Assembly (NCBI RefSeq): GCF_018860525.1
Contig: NZ_JAHKPM010000018.1
Location: 1 to 64,000, forward strand
Source of the DNA: Vibrio hepatarius
Lineage (GTDB): Bacteria; Pseudomonadota; Gammaproteobacteria; Enterobacterales; Vibrionaceae
DNA: 64,000 nt
Direction: 5' to 3'
The position numbers and the translations under genes were made by a program. The notes under the pieces are model-generated. The model worked only from the letters and a program-made list of their open reading frames with translations, did not search any database and had not been told where the DNA came from. Shown piece by piece: positions 29,215-37,348 of this stretch. Numbering within the stretch: position 1 is the first letter of the stretch; each line of letters opens with the position of its first letter.

Positions 29215-29724
29215 ATGTCACGCGATGGCTCGGTAGCTCCTAAAGAGCGAATTAATATCCGTTATGTTCCAGCGACTGGTGATGTGCAAGAAGACGTTGA
29301 ACTGCCGCTGAATATGATGGTTGTCGGTGATTTCACCGCTCGTTCTGACGAGACACCAATTGAAGAACGTATGCCAATCAACATTGATAAGGACAACTTT
29401 AACGAGGTTCTAGAAGGTTATGCGCCTAACTTGAAAGTTAATGTTGAAAATCGTCTAAGTGATGAAGAAGGTGCCCAGCTTGGCGTTAATCTAACGTTCA
29501 AGGACATGAAAGACTTTTCACCTGAATCTATCGCTAAGAGTGTCCCTGAACTTAAAAGCTTGCTTGAGTTAAGAGAAGCATTGGTTGCGCTAAAAGGCCC
29601 ACTGGGCAATGTGCCGGCTTTCCGTAAAAAGATTGCTGCAGTTCTTCAGGATGAAGATGCTCGTAAAAAATTACTCGAAGAACTCAGCATTGGTGAAGAT
29701 CAAGACGCTGAAAAGGCTGAATAA
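29215..29724 (+). CDS. tssB: T6SS sheath small subunit TssB (VipA)
   Basis: 169 residues from ATG 29215, preceded by AAGGAA; an upstream in-frame ATG at 29167 inside tssA lacks a ribosome site. Contains the family signature (SVAPKERINIRY, ELPLNMMVVGDFT, EERMPINIDKDNFNEVL). TssB and TssC interlock to form the contractile sheath around the Hcp tube. tssC begins 9 bp downstream. Confidence 0.97.
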   Translation: MSRDGSVAPKERINIRYVPATGDVQEDVELPLNMMVVGDFTARSDETPIEERMPINIDKDNFNEVLEGYAPNLKVNVENRLSDEEGAQLGVNLTFKDMKDFSPESIAKSVPELKSLLELREALVALKGPLGNVPAFRKKIAAVLQDEDARKKLLEELSIGEDQDAEKAE

Positions 29725-29733
29725 GAGGATACT

Positions 29734-31209
29734 ATGACAGCAGAAGCACAAGCACCAGAACAAGAAGCGGCGTTAGCTGATTCCGGTTCCCTTTTGGACA
29801 GTATTTTAAATGAAACACGGCTAAAGCCATCTGATGAAGGTTTTGATGTTGCAAAACGTGGCGTTGAAGCTTTTATTAGTGAGTTACTGAGCAGCAACGC
29901 AACCGAAAAGGTCGAGCAATCTTTGGTTGACCTCATGATTGGTGAGATTGATCAGAAGCTTTCAATGCAAGTTGATGCAATTCTTCATAATGAAGAAGTT
30001 CAAGCAATTGAATCAACATGGCGTGGATTGAAGTATTTGGTTGATCACACGGATTTTCGTGAAAATATTCTTATTGAATTGATTTCTGCGAAAAAAGACG
30101 AAGTATTAGATGACTTTGAAGATGCGCCAGAAGTGGTGAAATCTGGTCTATACAAGCAAATTTATACTCGTGAATATGGTCAATTTGGTGGTAAGCCTGT
30201 AGCTGCGGTAGTCTGTGATTATCAGTTGAGTTCATCAAGTCCTGATATTAAGTTAATGGAATACATGGCCAGTGTGGGCGCTATGTCTCATGCACCATTT
30301 ATTACATCGGCGTCTTCTAAGTTCTTCGGTCTAGATAGTTATGAAGAACTGCCAAACATGAAAGACCTAAAGTCGGTATTTGAAGGGCCGCAGTACACTA
30401 AATGGCGTGGTTTACGTGAACATGAAGATTCGCGCTACCTTGGACTATGTACATCTCGCTTCATGTTACGTAACCCATACTCTGTAGAAGATAATCCAAT
30501 CAAAGCATTTGATTACGATGAGCTAGTTACTGATAGCCATGATAACTTCTTATGGGGTAACTCAGCTTATGCAATGGCGTCTAAGATCAGCGAATCGTTT
30601 GCGAAATATCGCTGGTGTCCAAACATTATTGGACCTCAAAGTGGTGGTTCAGTGTTTGACCTACCAGTTTATAACTTTGAGTCTATGGGACAGATTGAAA
30701 CTAAGATACCAACTGAAATCTTAGTGTCAGATCGTCGTGAGTTCGAATTAGCTGAGGAAGGCTTCATTGCGCTGACTATGCGTAAGGGCTCTGATAATGC
30801 TGCCTTCTTTTCCGCAAACTCAATCCAAAAGCCTAAGGTTTTCCCGAACACGCCGGAAGGGAAGAACGCGGAGATGAATTACAAGTTAGGTACTCAGCTA
30901 CCTTACATGTTCATTATTAACCGTTTAGCGCACTATATAAAAGTGCTGCAACGTGAGCAAATAGGTTCTTGGAAAGAACGATCAGATCTTGAGATTGAAC
31001 TGAACAAGTGGATTCGTCAGTACGTTTCAGATCAGGAAAATCCCCCAGCAGAAGTACGTGGTCGTCGTCCTCTTCGCGCCGCTAAGGTTGAAGTATCGGA
31101 TGTCGAAGGCGATCCAGGTTGGTATAAAGTGTCTATGTCTGTTCGTCCACACTTCAAATACATGGGTGCAAGCTTCGATCTGTCTTTGGTCGGGAAACTA
31201 GACCAGTAA
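29734..31209 (+). CDS. tssC: T6SS sheath large subunit TssC (VipB)
   Basis: 491 residues, the normal TssC length, with ESTWRGLKYLVDHTDF, SASSKFFGLDSYEELPNM, GLCTSRFMLRNPY and the C-terminal RPHFKYMGASFDLSLVGKL. The N-terminal helix is the ClpV recognition site in this family. A strong intrinsic terminator directly follows, before tssE. Confidence 0.97.
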   Translation: MTAEAQAPEQEAALADSGSLLDSILNETRLKPSDEGFDVAKRGVEAFISELLSSNATEKVEQSLVDLMIGEIDQKLSMQVDAILHNEEVQAIESTWRGLKYLVDHTDFRENILIELISAKKDEVLDDFEDAPEVVKSGLYKQIYTREYGQFGGKPVAAVVCDYQLSSSSPDIKLMEYMASVGAMSHAPFITSASSKFFGLDSYEELPNMKDLKSVFEGPQYTKWRGLREHEDSRYLGLCTSRFMLRNPYSVEDNPIKAFDYDELVTDSHDNFLWGNSAYAMASKISESFAKYRWCPNIIGPQSGGSVFDLPVYNFESMGQIETKIPTEILVSDRREFELAEEGFIALTMRKGSDNAAFFSANSIQKPKVFPNTPEGKNAEMNYKLGTQLPYMFIINRLAHYIKVLQREQIGSWKERSDLEIELNKWIRQYVSDQENPPAEVRGRRPLRAAKVEVSDVEGDPGWYKVSMSVRPHFKYMGASFDLSLVGKLDQ

Positions 31210-31230
31210 ATCTAGTATGTTATTAATAAC

Positions 31231-31259
31231 GAACGGCCAGGACTCTGGCCGTTCTTTTT
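31231..31259 (+). terminator. Strong terminator inside the operon between tssC and tssE
   Basis: GAACGGCCAG (31231-31240) pairs perfectly with CTGGCCGTTC (31245-31254) around GACT and runs into five T. It is as strong as an operon-end terminator yet lies only 21 bp after tssC and 11 bp before the tssE start; the ribosome site of tssE (TGAGG, 31259-31263) begins at the end of its T tract. It should keep sheath subunits in excess over baseplate subunits. Confidence 0.88.
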
Positions 31260-31269
31260 GAGGTTAAGT

Positions 31270-31680
31270 ATGGAAAAAGGTTATCGATTACTTGAGCGTA
31301 TTGAATTAGGTGAACCAAAAAACTGCTATGAAAAAGTGGTGTCTCATAAACATCTAATTGAATCAATCCATATCCATCTTGCAGATTTACTTAATACTCA
31401 TGCTGGGAATGCAATGATAGACAATGATTATGGTCTTCCTGATTTCAATGATGTTCTTGCGAGTCAATCAAACTTGGTGCGCCATATTCAACAGAATATA
31501 CGTGCGACGATTTACAAGTTTGAACCAAGGCTTGGCAATATTGAAGTTACGTATCGTCAGGACTTTCATAATCCCTTACAGCTTAGTTTTGGTATTACTG
31601 GTGAGGTAAGCCATAACGGCGGTCAGGTCCCAATGTCTATCAATGTGTTTATGGGCGTTGATGGTAAGTTCAATGTTTAA
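31270..31680 (+). CDS. tssE: T6SS baseplate gp25-like protein TssE
   Basis: 136 residues from ATG 31270 with TGAGG 6 bp upstream; an in-frame TTG at 31258 overlaps the terminator and is unlikely. The gp25-like core is visible (YGLPDFNDV, IQQNIRATIYKFEPRLGNIEV). TssE is a baseplate wedge component that starts sheath polymerisation. Confidence 0.93.
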   Translation: MEKGYRLLERIELGEPKNCYEKVVSHKHLIESIHIHLADLLNTHAGNAMIDNDYGLPDFNDVLASQSNLVRHIQQNIRATIYKFEPRLGNIEVTYRQDFHNPLQLSFGITGEVSHNGGQVPMSINVFMGVDGKFNV

Positions 31681-31698
31681 AGTTAGGAGAAATGTCTC

Positions 31699-33447
31699 GT
31701 GAGTAGCAGCAAATATTTTCAAGATGAACTTTCTTATCTTCGAGAAGCCGGAAGCGAGTTTGCCAAATATCATCCTAAGTTAACAAACTTTCTTGGTGAA
31801 GGTGTTTATGATCCAGATGTAGAACGTCTTTTGGAAGGGTTTGCATTCCTTACCGGAAGGATCAGAGAAAAGATAGATGACGAACTGCCTGAGCTTACTC
31901 AATCACTGATGACATTACTTTGGCCGCACTACATGCGCTCCGTACCTTCAATGTGTATTTCAGAGCTAACGCCGCATGTTGGCAGTGTGACTGAAAAAAT
32001 GGTTGTTGAGCGAGGCATTGAAATGGCGAGCGAACAAGTTGAAGGCACTCAATGTTTATTTAGGAGCTGCTATGACGTTGCTTTGTATCCCATCAGTATT
32101 ACTCAAGTTGAACAGTCTAATAGTCGAACTAATTCGAGTGTCGACGTGTCAATTGCTGCCGAATTTGGCCAAGATCTTTCAAGATTAAAAATGGATTCGT
32201 TACGATTTCATCTGCATGGTGAAGTACATATTACCCGTAGTCTGTATTTATGGCTGTTCCGTTACCTTGATTATGTTGAACTCGATGTTGGGGGAGGCTT
32301 TACACATAAGCTGCCATCTTCTTGTATTAAACCAGTGGGCTTTGGTGATGAAGAAGCAATCCTGCCCTATGGTAGTAACTCATTTTCTGGTTACCGTCTC
32401 TTACAGGAGTACTTTTCTTTACCCGAGAAATTTATGTTCTTCGATGTAACAGGACTTGATTGGTTATCTGGTGTCCCCCAACGTTCAACAATGAAAATTT
32501 CTTTTGTATTCAAACGAGCACTGCCATCAGAAATTAATTTAAAAAATAAACATTTACGCCTTCATTGTACTCCAGCTGTGAATTTATTTACTAAAGATGC
32601 TGACCCGATTCGGTTGGAGCATCGCAGAAGTGAATACAAGGTTAGGCCTCAAAGTAGCAATCAAGAGCATTATGAGGTTTATTCAATCGGTAAAGTTGAA
32701 ACATGGAGTAAAAAAGAGCGTTGCCGAAAGACGTTAATTGAGTTTGAGTCTTTTGAACACCAAATTAATCAGCGTGATAAACGAGAATTCTATAAGACTA
32801 AAGTCTCTGAAAGAGTCAGTGGCCGTGGCTTAGAGCGTTATATTTCTTTTCATACACATAACAGTGATATCGCAGAGCTTGGCTCTGAAACTGTCTTAAT
32901 GAAACTCACTTGTAGTAATGGTGATTTGGCAGAGCGGTTGTCGGTTGGTGACATTACCTACTCGGCACATAATTCACCGACTTATGCTAATTTTATCAAT
33001 ATCACTAAGCCAACTCAATCCGTCAGCCCGCAAGTGAGCGGTGAGTTACAATGGCAGCTGATTGCCAATATGTCATTAAACTATTTGTCATTGGCAAATA
33101 TTGATGTGTTAAAAGTGCTACTTTCAACTTACGACTTTCATTCTCGCGTCGATCGCCAAGCTCATCGAGCGTCAATTCATAGATTGGATGGAATTAAGAA
33201 AAGTGAAATGCAGCCTGCCGATAGAGTATTTCGTGGTACGGCTATACGAGGAACTCAGTTCAATCTTACCGTAGACTCCTCTTTTTTTGTTAATGAAGGT
33301 GATATGTTTCTATTGGTGAGCGTATTAAACGAGTTTATTCGCTTATATTCGAGTTTGAATTCCTTTACTGAACTTGAAGTGTTTGATGAAAAAACGGGTG
33401 AAAATTATCATTGGCCAAGCCTAGTAGGGCAGCAGACGGTACTATGA
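31699..33447 (+). CDS. tssF: T6SS baseplate protein TssF (VasA)
   Basis: 582 residues from a GTG preceded by GGAG. The start (YFQDELSYLREAGSEFAKYHP) and LTGRIREKIDDELPELTQSL are diagnostic for TssF, as is the size. TssF pairs with TssG and TssK in the baseplate wedges. It overlaps tssG by 4 bp (ATGA). Confidence 0.95.
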   Translation: MSSSKYFQDELSYLREAGSEFAKYHPKLTNFLGEGVYDPDVERLLEGFAFLTGRIREKIDDELPELTQSLMTLLWPHYMRSVPSMCISELTPHVGSVTEKMVVERGIEMASEQVEGTQCLFRSCYDVALYPISITQVEQSNSRTNSSVDVSIAAEFGQDLSRLKMDSLRFHLHGEVHITRSLYLWLFRYLDYVELDVGGGFTHKLPSSCIKPVGFGDEEAILPYGSNSFSGYRLLQEYFSLPEKFMFFDVTGLDWLSGVPQRSTMKISFVFKRALPSEINLKNKHLRLHCTPAVNLFTKDADPIRLEHRRSEYKVRPQSSNQEHYEVYSIGKVETWSKKERCRKTLIEFESFEHQINQRDKREFYKTKVSERVSGRGLERYISFHTHNSDIAELGSETVLMKLTCSNGDLAERLSVGDITYSAHNSPTYANFINITKPTQSVSPQVSGELQWQLIANMSLNYLSLANIDVLKVLLSTYDFHSRVDRQAHRASIHRLDGIKKSEMQPADRVFRGTAIRGTQFNLTVDSSFFVNEGDMFLLVSVLNEFIRLYSSLNSFTELEVFDEKTGENYHWPSLVGQQTVL

Positions 33448-34442
33448 TTGATCAAATTGAACAACAGACACATGAATTTAGCTTTTTTCAAGCGGTTTCA
33501 TTGCTGGAAAAATTTTACCAAGCAGAAACGTATTCTAGCTATCAGGGTATCGGTGAGAATAAGTATATTTCTGAGGAGCACATTCGTTTTAGCGTATCGC
33601 CTAGCCTAGCTTTTCCTAAAAGTGACATTGATTACGTTGCACATTTTGAAATGGAGGGTAATCCGTACACTAGAATTGAAGTAAATTTTTTGGGACTGCA
33701 TGGGTCGAGCTCACCTCTTCCCTCGTCCTATACCGAGAAGTTAGCAGGAAGAGAGAATGATGATAACCCAGTTAAACAGTTTTTTGATTTTTTCCACAAT
33801 CGGCATTTGTCATTAGTCTATCGAGTCTGGAAAAAATACCGCTACCACATTCAATATCAAAGTGAAGCGAAAGACCCGTTTTCTGGCCGTATGCTTCATT
33901 TGCTTGGTTTGTCATCGATAATGCAAGAAGCAGAAGTCAGTGAGCTAGATAGAGCTAAACTCCTGTCGTATGTTAGCCAGCTTTCAACTAGAACGCGATC
34001 GCCCAAACTTATATCAGGAATAGTGGCTCATTATTTTAATCTGAGCAGTGTTTTTGTCGATGAATGGATTTACCGTAGAGTCACTATTCATCCTTCGCAA
34101 AGGAACGTACTAAATCAAAATAATTGTGTGCTGGGACAAGACCTTCACCTAGGTAAAACCTTGCCTGACTTAGTTGGTAAATTTCATTTGCGTATTGAGG
34201 ATATCGACTTTTCTACCTACCAAACATTTTTACCTGGTAGACGTAATTACAAAACGCTTATTGGTTTGATGCAGTTTATTTTACGTGACCCTCTAGCATG
34301 GGACATGATCATGAAAGTGAAACTTGAAACTATTCCTAAAAACACTCTGGGGAAGGGAGAAGGTAATTTACTTGGTCAAACCTTATGGCTTGGTGCTCCT
34401 GAGCTAAAAGATGTGTCGATTAAACAAATTGGGCAGCTATAA
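33444..34442 (+). CDS. tssG: T6SS baseplate protein TssG (VasB)
   Basis: 332 residues from the ATG that overlaps the tssF stop. Family features include the early HEFSFFQAVSLLEKFY, FLGLHGSSSPLPSSYTE, and FFDFFHNRHLSLVYRVWKKYRY. It ends the rightward ppkA-tssABCEFG unit; the next tss genes lie beyond a regulatory insert. Confidence 0.95.
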   Translation: MIDQIEQQTHEFSFFQAVSLLEKFYQAETYSSYQGIGENKYISEEHIRFSVSPSLAFPKSDIDYVAHFEMEGNPYTRIEVNFLGLHGSSSPLPSSYTEKLAGRENDDNPVKQFFDFFHNRHLSLVYRVWKKYRYHIQYQSEAKDPFSGRMLHLLGLSSIMQEAEVSELDRAKLLSYVSQLSTRTRSPKLISGIVAHYFNLSSVFVDEWIYRRVTIHPSQRNVLNQNNCVLGQDLHLGKTLPDLVGKFHLRIEDIDFSTYQTFLPGRRNYKTLIGLMQFILRDPLAWDMIMKVKLETIPKNTLGKGEGNLLGQTLWLGAPELKDVSIKQIGQL

Positions 34443-34664
34443 GCCAATTTGAAAGGGAAGATATTATGCAGTTACTTTTCATGTCATTTTTTACACGAAT
34501 ATCATCAAATGGTTCATATTGCCCTAAGTAAAAAAGCCTCAATTGAATTGAGGCGATAAAGTAAAATAATAAGAAATTAATTACAAACATAATTTGGCTA
34601 TGTAAATAAAGCTAGGAGGTAGTTTAGCTTAGAATAAGTTATATAAATAACTTAAGAATCTATT
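34443..34664. other. Short intergenic region after tssG
   Basis: Contains a 21-codon ORF (34466-34531) with an AGGGAAG ribosome-like site just after tssG, probably fortuitous, and the inverted repeat listed as a leftward terminator. The remainder is AT-rich with no recognisable feature. Confidence 0.4.
34525..34551 (-). terminator. Terminator for the leftward LuxR-GNAT unit
   Basis: GCCTCAATTGAATTGAGGC is an inverted repeat; read on the minus strand it is followed by six T (AAAAAA just left of it on the plus strand). It is about 240 bp past the end of the LuxR-type gene and convergent with tssG. Confidence 0.6.
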
Positions 34665-34793
34665 ATGAAGTATAAGAAAAATAAATTTCATATAACCAGT
34701 TGGATTGACAATGAAAAAAATAAGTGGTGCGGATTGGCAGCTAACGTAAGAGGAGAACAAAATAAGTACTCATTTATTATCTTTGATAACTAG
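34665..34793 (+). CDS. Small ORF, 42 residues, unknown
   Basis: A 42-codon ORF with protein-like composition (HITSWIDNEKNKWCG and NKYSFIIFDN). The ribosome site is weak and its end overlaps the stop of the LuxR-type gene tail to tail by 4 bp. It could be a small gene or the remnant of a longer one inserted with the regulatory genes. No family recognised. Confidence 0.35.
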   Translation: MKYKKNKFHITSWIDNEKNKWCGLAANVRGEQNKYSFIIFDN

Positions 34794-35596
34794 CATATTA
34801 AACCATCTTGAATGGCTTTAATTGCAGCTTGGTACGTTTTATCAACATTCATTTTTTCTCTAACTGATCTTAAATAGGTGTTGACTGTTGCGACGCTGTA
34901 CCCAGTAATGTTGGCGATTTCTTTTGCTCCGTTGTCTTCCTTAAAGAAAAATAGGCAAAGTAGCTCTTGGTCTTTAGGAACTTCATAGAAGATTGGACGC
35001 TTTTGTTTAATTAAACTATCCAAGAAGCCATCTACTTTAAAAATACGGGAAAATCTCATACTTGGGATTGTATCTGTTATAGCCGCTTTATATCGTTCGA
35101 TGAATTTTAGTGAAAAGCTTTCAACAATTGCTTTATTCTTTGTGCAGTGATGTTTGAAATCTCGTCTGCCTTTTGTGCCAGACAGCACTAACTTAATTCC
35201 ATAATTGTCACATGCTTTGGTCAATGCAAAGTGGTTATGTATACCGAGTTCCTTCTCCATTATTGTAATAAACTCAGGTGTTACTTTATCTTGAACTGTA
35301 TAAAACTCAGAAGAGGGGAATGAGACTGCCTCCTGGCATGTAGCGTCTATATCGATAGCAATATCAATAGATCTCAAACGTCTTTTGTAATACATGAGCT
35401 TAGAAGTGTAGGGAATATTTGATAGAATCATACTTTCCTGTCCTTGACCTATCATAAGTGTGAAGAACTCGGAGCCTGTAAAAGTATATAGATCTTTGCA
35501 GTAGCTATAAATATCGTCATTCAGCTTCAGAGACTGCTGTGATTTGATATCAATCAAGCTTCTATCGTAGGATTTAAATGGAGAACTTGTTTTCAT
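34790..35596 (-). CDS. LuxR-type HTH transcriptional regulator within the T6SS cluster
   Basis: 268 residues. The C-terminal ~60 residues form a LuxR/GerE helix-turn-helix (KEIANITGYSVATVNTYLRSVREKMNV). The N-terminal ~180 residues resemble in size an autoinducer-binding-type domain, but I could not identify acyl-homoserine-lactone-binding residues with confidence. Its start overlaps the stop of the GNAT gene by 4 bp (ATGA), so they are cotranslated. Position between tssG and tssM suggests control of this T6SS; V. parahaemolyticus T6SS1 is known to need a cluster-encoded regulator in addition to the VasH type, which may be the equivalent gene. Confidence 0.75.
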   Translation of the reverse strand: MKTSSPFKSYDRSLIDIKSQQSLKLNDDIYSYCKDLYTFTGSEFFTLMIGQGQESMILSNIPYTSKLMYYKRRLRSIDIAIDIDATCQEAVSFPSSEFYTVQDKVTPEFITIMEKELGIHNHFALTKACDNYGIKLVLSGTKGRRDFKHHCTKNKAIVESFSLKFIERYKAAITDTIPSMRFSRIFKVDGFLDSLIKQKRPIFYEVPKDQELLCLFFFKEDNGAKEIANITGYSVATVNTYLRSVREKMNVDKTYQAAIKAIQDGLIC

Positions 35597-36099
35597 CCCC
35601 TCTCTTGTCCTGTTGGCTCGAGTGTTATTTCCATTCGGGTTGCTGGATAAGTGTAAAAATACTCCTCACCAATTATATGGCCACCAAGATTTTCGTAGTA
35701 TGCATTCATTGAGGTTTCTAACGTTGTCAGCTGCATAAACTCAGCGTTATAGGTGCGACAAATTTGTTTCGCTAGTTCTACTGTTCTCGTGCCTATGCCT
35801 GCTGAACGATATTTGGGTGTAATATACAAGTAATTCAAAAACAGAGTATTGTCTTGAGACTCGCAGTCTTCAATTGCAAACATACCAACAGGGGCGTCCT
35901 GTATAAATAAACCGTAAATTTCAGGAATACCATTAGACTCGATGTATTGCTTAAATAACTCTGTGCGAAACTTGACGCCTTTATTTCTTACATAGCCCCA
36001 TTCGCTCTCTGCCCATTGAGCAAAAAGCGAGAGATATTTTGGACAGCGGATTAAGTTAATCGCTGACACTTCGCCATGTTCTTCGTTGATAAATTTCAT
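35593..36099 (-). CDS. GNAT-family acetyltransferase coupled to the LuxR-type regulator
   Basis: 168 residues with the GNAT acetyl-CoA core LNYLYITPKYRSAGIGTRTVELA (Q/R-x-x-G-x-G/A loop as RSAGIG) and a C-terminal AYYENLGG motif. Closest in style to small-molecule or protein N-acetyltransferases. First gene of a two-gene leftward operon with the LuxR-type regulator (4-bp overlap). Acyl-homoserine-lactone synthases share the GNAT fold, but this sequence has the ordinary acetyltransferase loop, so a LuxI role is unlikely. Substrate unknown. Confidence 0.8.
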   Translation of the reverse strand: MKFINEEHGEVSAINLIRCPKYLSLFAQWAESEWGYVRNKGVKFRTELFKQYIESNGIPEIYGLFIQDAPVGMFAIEDCESQDNTLFLNYLYITPKYRSAGIGTRTVELAKQICRTYNAEFMQLTTLETSMNAYYENLGGHIIGEEYFYTYPATRMEITLEPTGQERG

Positions 36100-36247
36100 G
36101 ATTTAGTGGATTTTATTACTAATTGCATAGATGGAAAATATAAGTAATCATAGCGTTAAAATAAAGAAAAAATTTAGTAAATTTATACAGTTAATCGTAT
36201 TGCTATGAATCCTAGTCTTTTAATATCTTTCTGAGAATGGAGAAACG

Positions 36248-36760
36248 ATGGAAATTAGATCCGAGCGTCTGGTTATGACACAGTTGAAGGCGTGTGATCG
36301 TGATCTATATTACTTTTTACATTCCGACCCCGAGATTATCGCATTATGTTTTGATGAGCCATCAAATGATGAGCTGGAAGCAAAATTTGAATATTGTTTA
36401 CCTACTTGGAATAGAGAGTCTGGACATTGGCTTTGCTTGACAATCTCAATTTTGGAGACGAATGAAAAAGTTGGTATTACAGGATTAAAAGTAGAAAATG
36501 GCGTAGCAGAGGTTGGTTATTTGTTGCTGCCTAGCTTTTATGGTGTGGGTTATGGCACAGAATCATTGAAAGCATTGCTTCATTGGGCCAGAATGAACTG
36601 CGATATTAACGAGTTTAGTGCCGTCGTCACTGAGGGCAACATAGGCTCGGAGCGTGTATTAGAAAAGTGTGGTTTTACTCTTCAAAGAATAATACCTAAT
36701 GCATATCAAATTGGTGATCGAATGTATGCAGACCACTGTTATCGTATCATTAATACTTAG
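36248..36760 (+). CDS. RimJ/RimL-type GNAT acetyltransferase
   Basis: 170 residues. Typical RimJ/RimL start (MEIRSERLVMTQLKACD), the acetyl-CoA segment VGYLLLPSFYGVGYGTES, and the closing NIGSERVLEKCGF. Likely N-acetylates a protein terminus or small molecule. Divergent from the other GNAT gene across 148 bp and not part of the T6SS machinery; probably cargo of the regulatory insert. Confidence 0.82.
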   Translation: MEIRSERLVMTQLKACDRDLYYFLHSDPEIIALCFDEPSNDELEAKFEYCLPTWNRESGHWLCLTISILETNEKVGITGLKVENGVAEVGYLLLPSFYGVGYGTESLKALLHWARMNCDINEFSAVVTEGNIGSERVLEKCGFTLQRIIPNAYQIGDRMYADHCYRIINT

Positions 36761-36781
36761 ACAATATTTGATTGAGAAGGC

Positions 36782-36812
36782 AAAAAGCCACATAAAAAAT
36801 ATGTGGCTTTAA
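36782..36812. terminator. Bidirectional terminator between GNAT and AsnC-type genes
   Basis: AAAGCCACATA (36784-36794) pairs with TATGTGGCTTT (36800-36810) around an A5 loop, with T runs on both strands, between two convergent genes. Confidence 0.8.
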
Positions 36813-36861
36813 ATTTATATCGACGCCCTAGATTAGAAAGTGTAGTTATTGTGCATGGGCT

Positions 36862-37314
36862 TTATCGTCGAATCGGTTCGTGCAATATCACAGTGTTATT
36901 TAATGACTCAATGCCGTTAAATGACTCTATTTCATTGCACAAGGTGTGGATCGACTGAAGATCAGGTGCCTCTATAAGAGCGATAATATCGTACGCGCCA
37001 CCGACGATACTGGTGACTCTCACCTCTGGAAGCTCTTTTAGTGCCTCTGTGACATTGTTCTTCTTTCCTTTTTCACAAGAAATAAGTAGGTAGCTAGACG
37101 CTAACCTACCTTCTTTCTCTACTCGAATTTGGGCGGTATAGCCTTTTATAATACCGGTTTTTTCCAGTCGGCTGATACGCTCAGCGACAGCGGTACGTGA
37201 TAAACCAATATTGCGTGATAAATTCGCTATTGATTCTCGGCCATTTGACAAGAGACTTGAAAGAATTTTCCTATCTAATTTATCCAATCCCTGAAGGTTT
37301 GTAGTTGACATCAT
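36862..37314 (-). CDS. Lrp/AsnC-family transcriptional regulator
   Basis: 150 residues. N-terminal HTH (LDKLDRKILSSLLSNGRESI, LSRTAVAERISRLEKTGII) and C-terminal RAM effector-binding domain (VRVTSIVGGAYDIIALIEA). Starts 34 bp after the tssM stop on the same strand, so it may be transcribed with tssM. Lrp/AsnC proteins sense amino acids; a nutritional input to T6SS expression is possible but unproven. Confidence 0.9.
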   Translation of the reverse strand: MMSTTNLQGLDKLDRKILSSLLSNGRESIANLSRNIGLSRTAVAERISRLEKTGIIKGYTAQIRVEKEGRLASSYLLISCEKGKKNNVTEALKELPEVRVTSIVGGAYDIIALIEAPDLQSIHTLCNEIESFNGIESLNNTVILHEPIRR

Positions 37315-37348
37315 TATCCTGCCTTACGCTGTTTTTATTAGTCTGCTT

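Noticed and set aside
35593..36099. LuxI-type autoinducer synthase
   Set aside because: It lies next to a LuxR-type gene, but the acetyl-CoA loop and overall pattern are those of an ordinary GNAT acetyltransferase.
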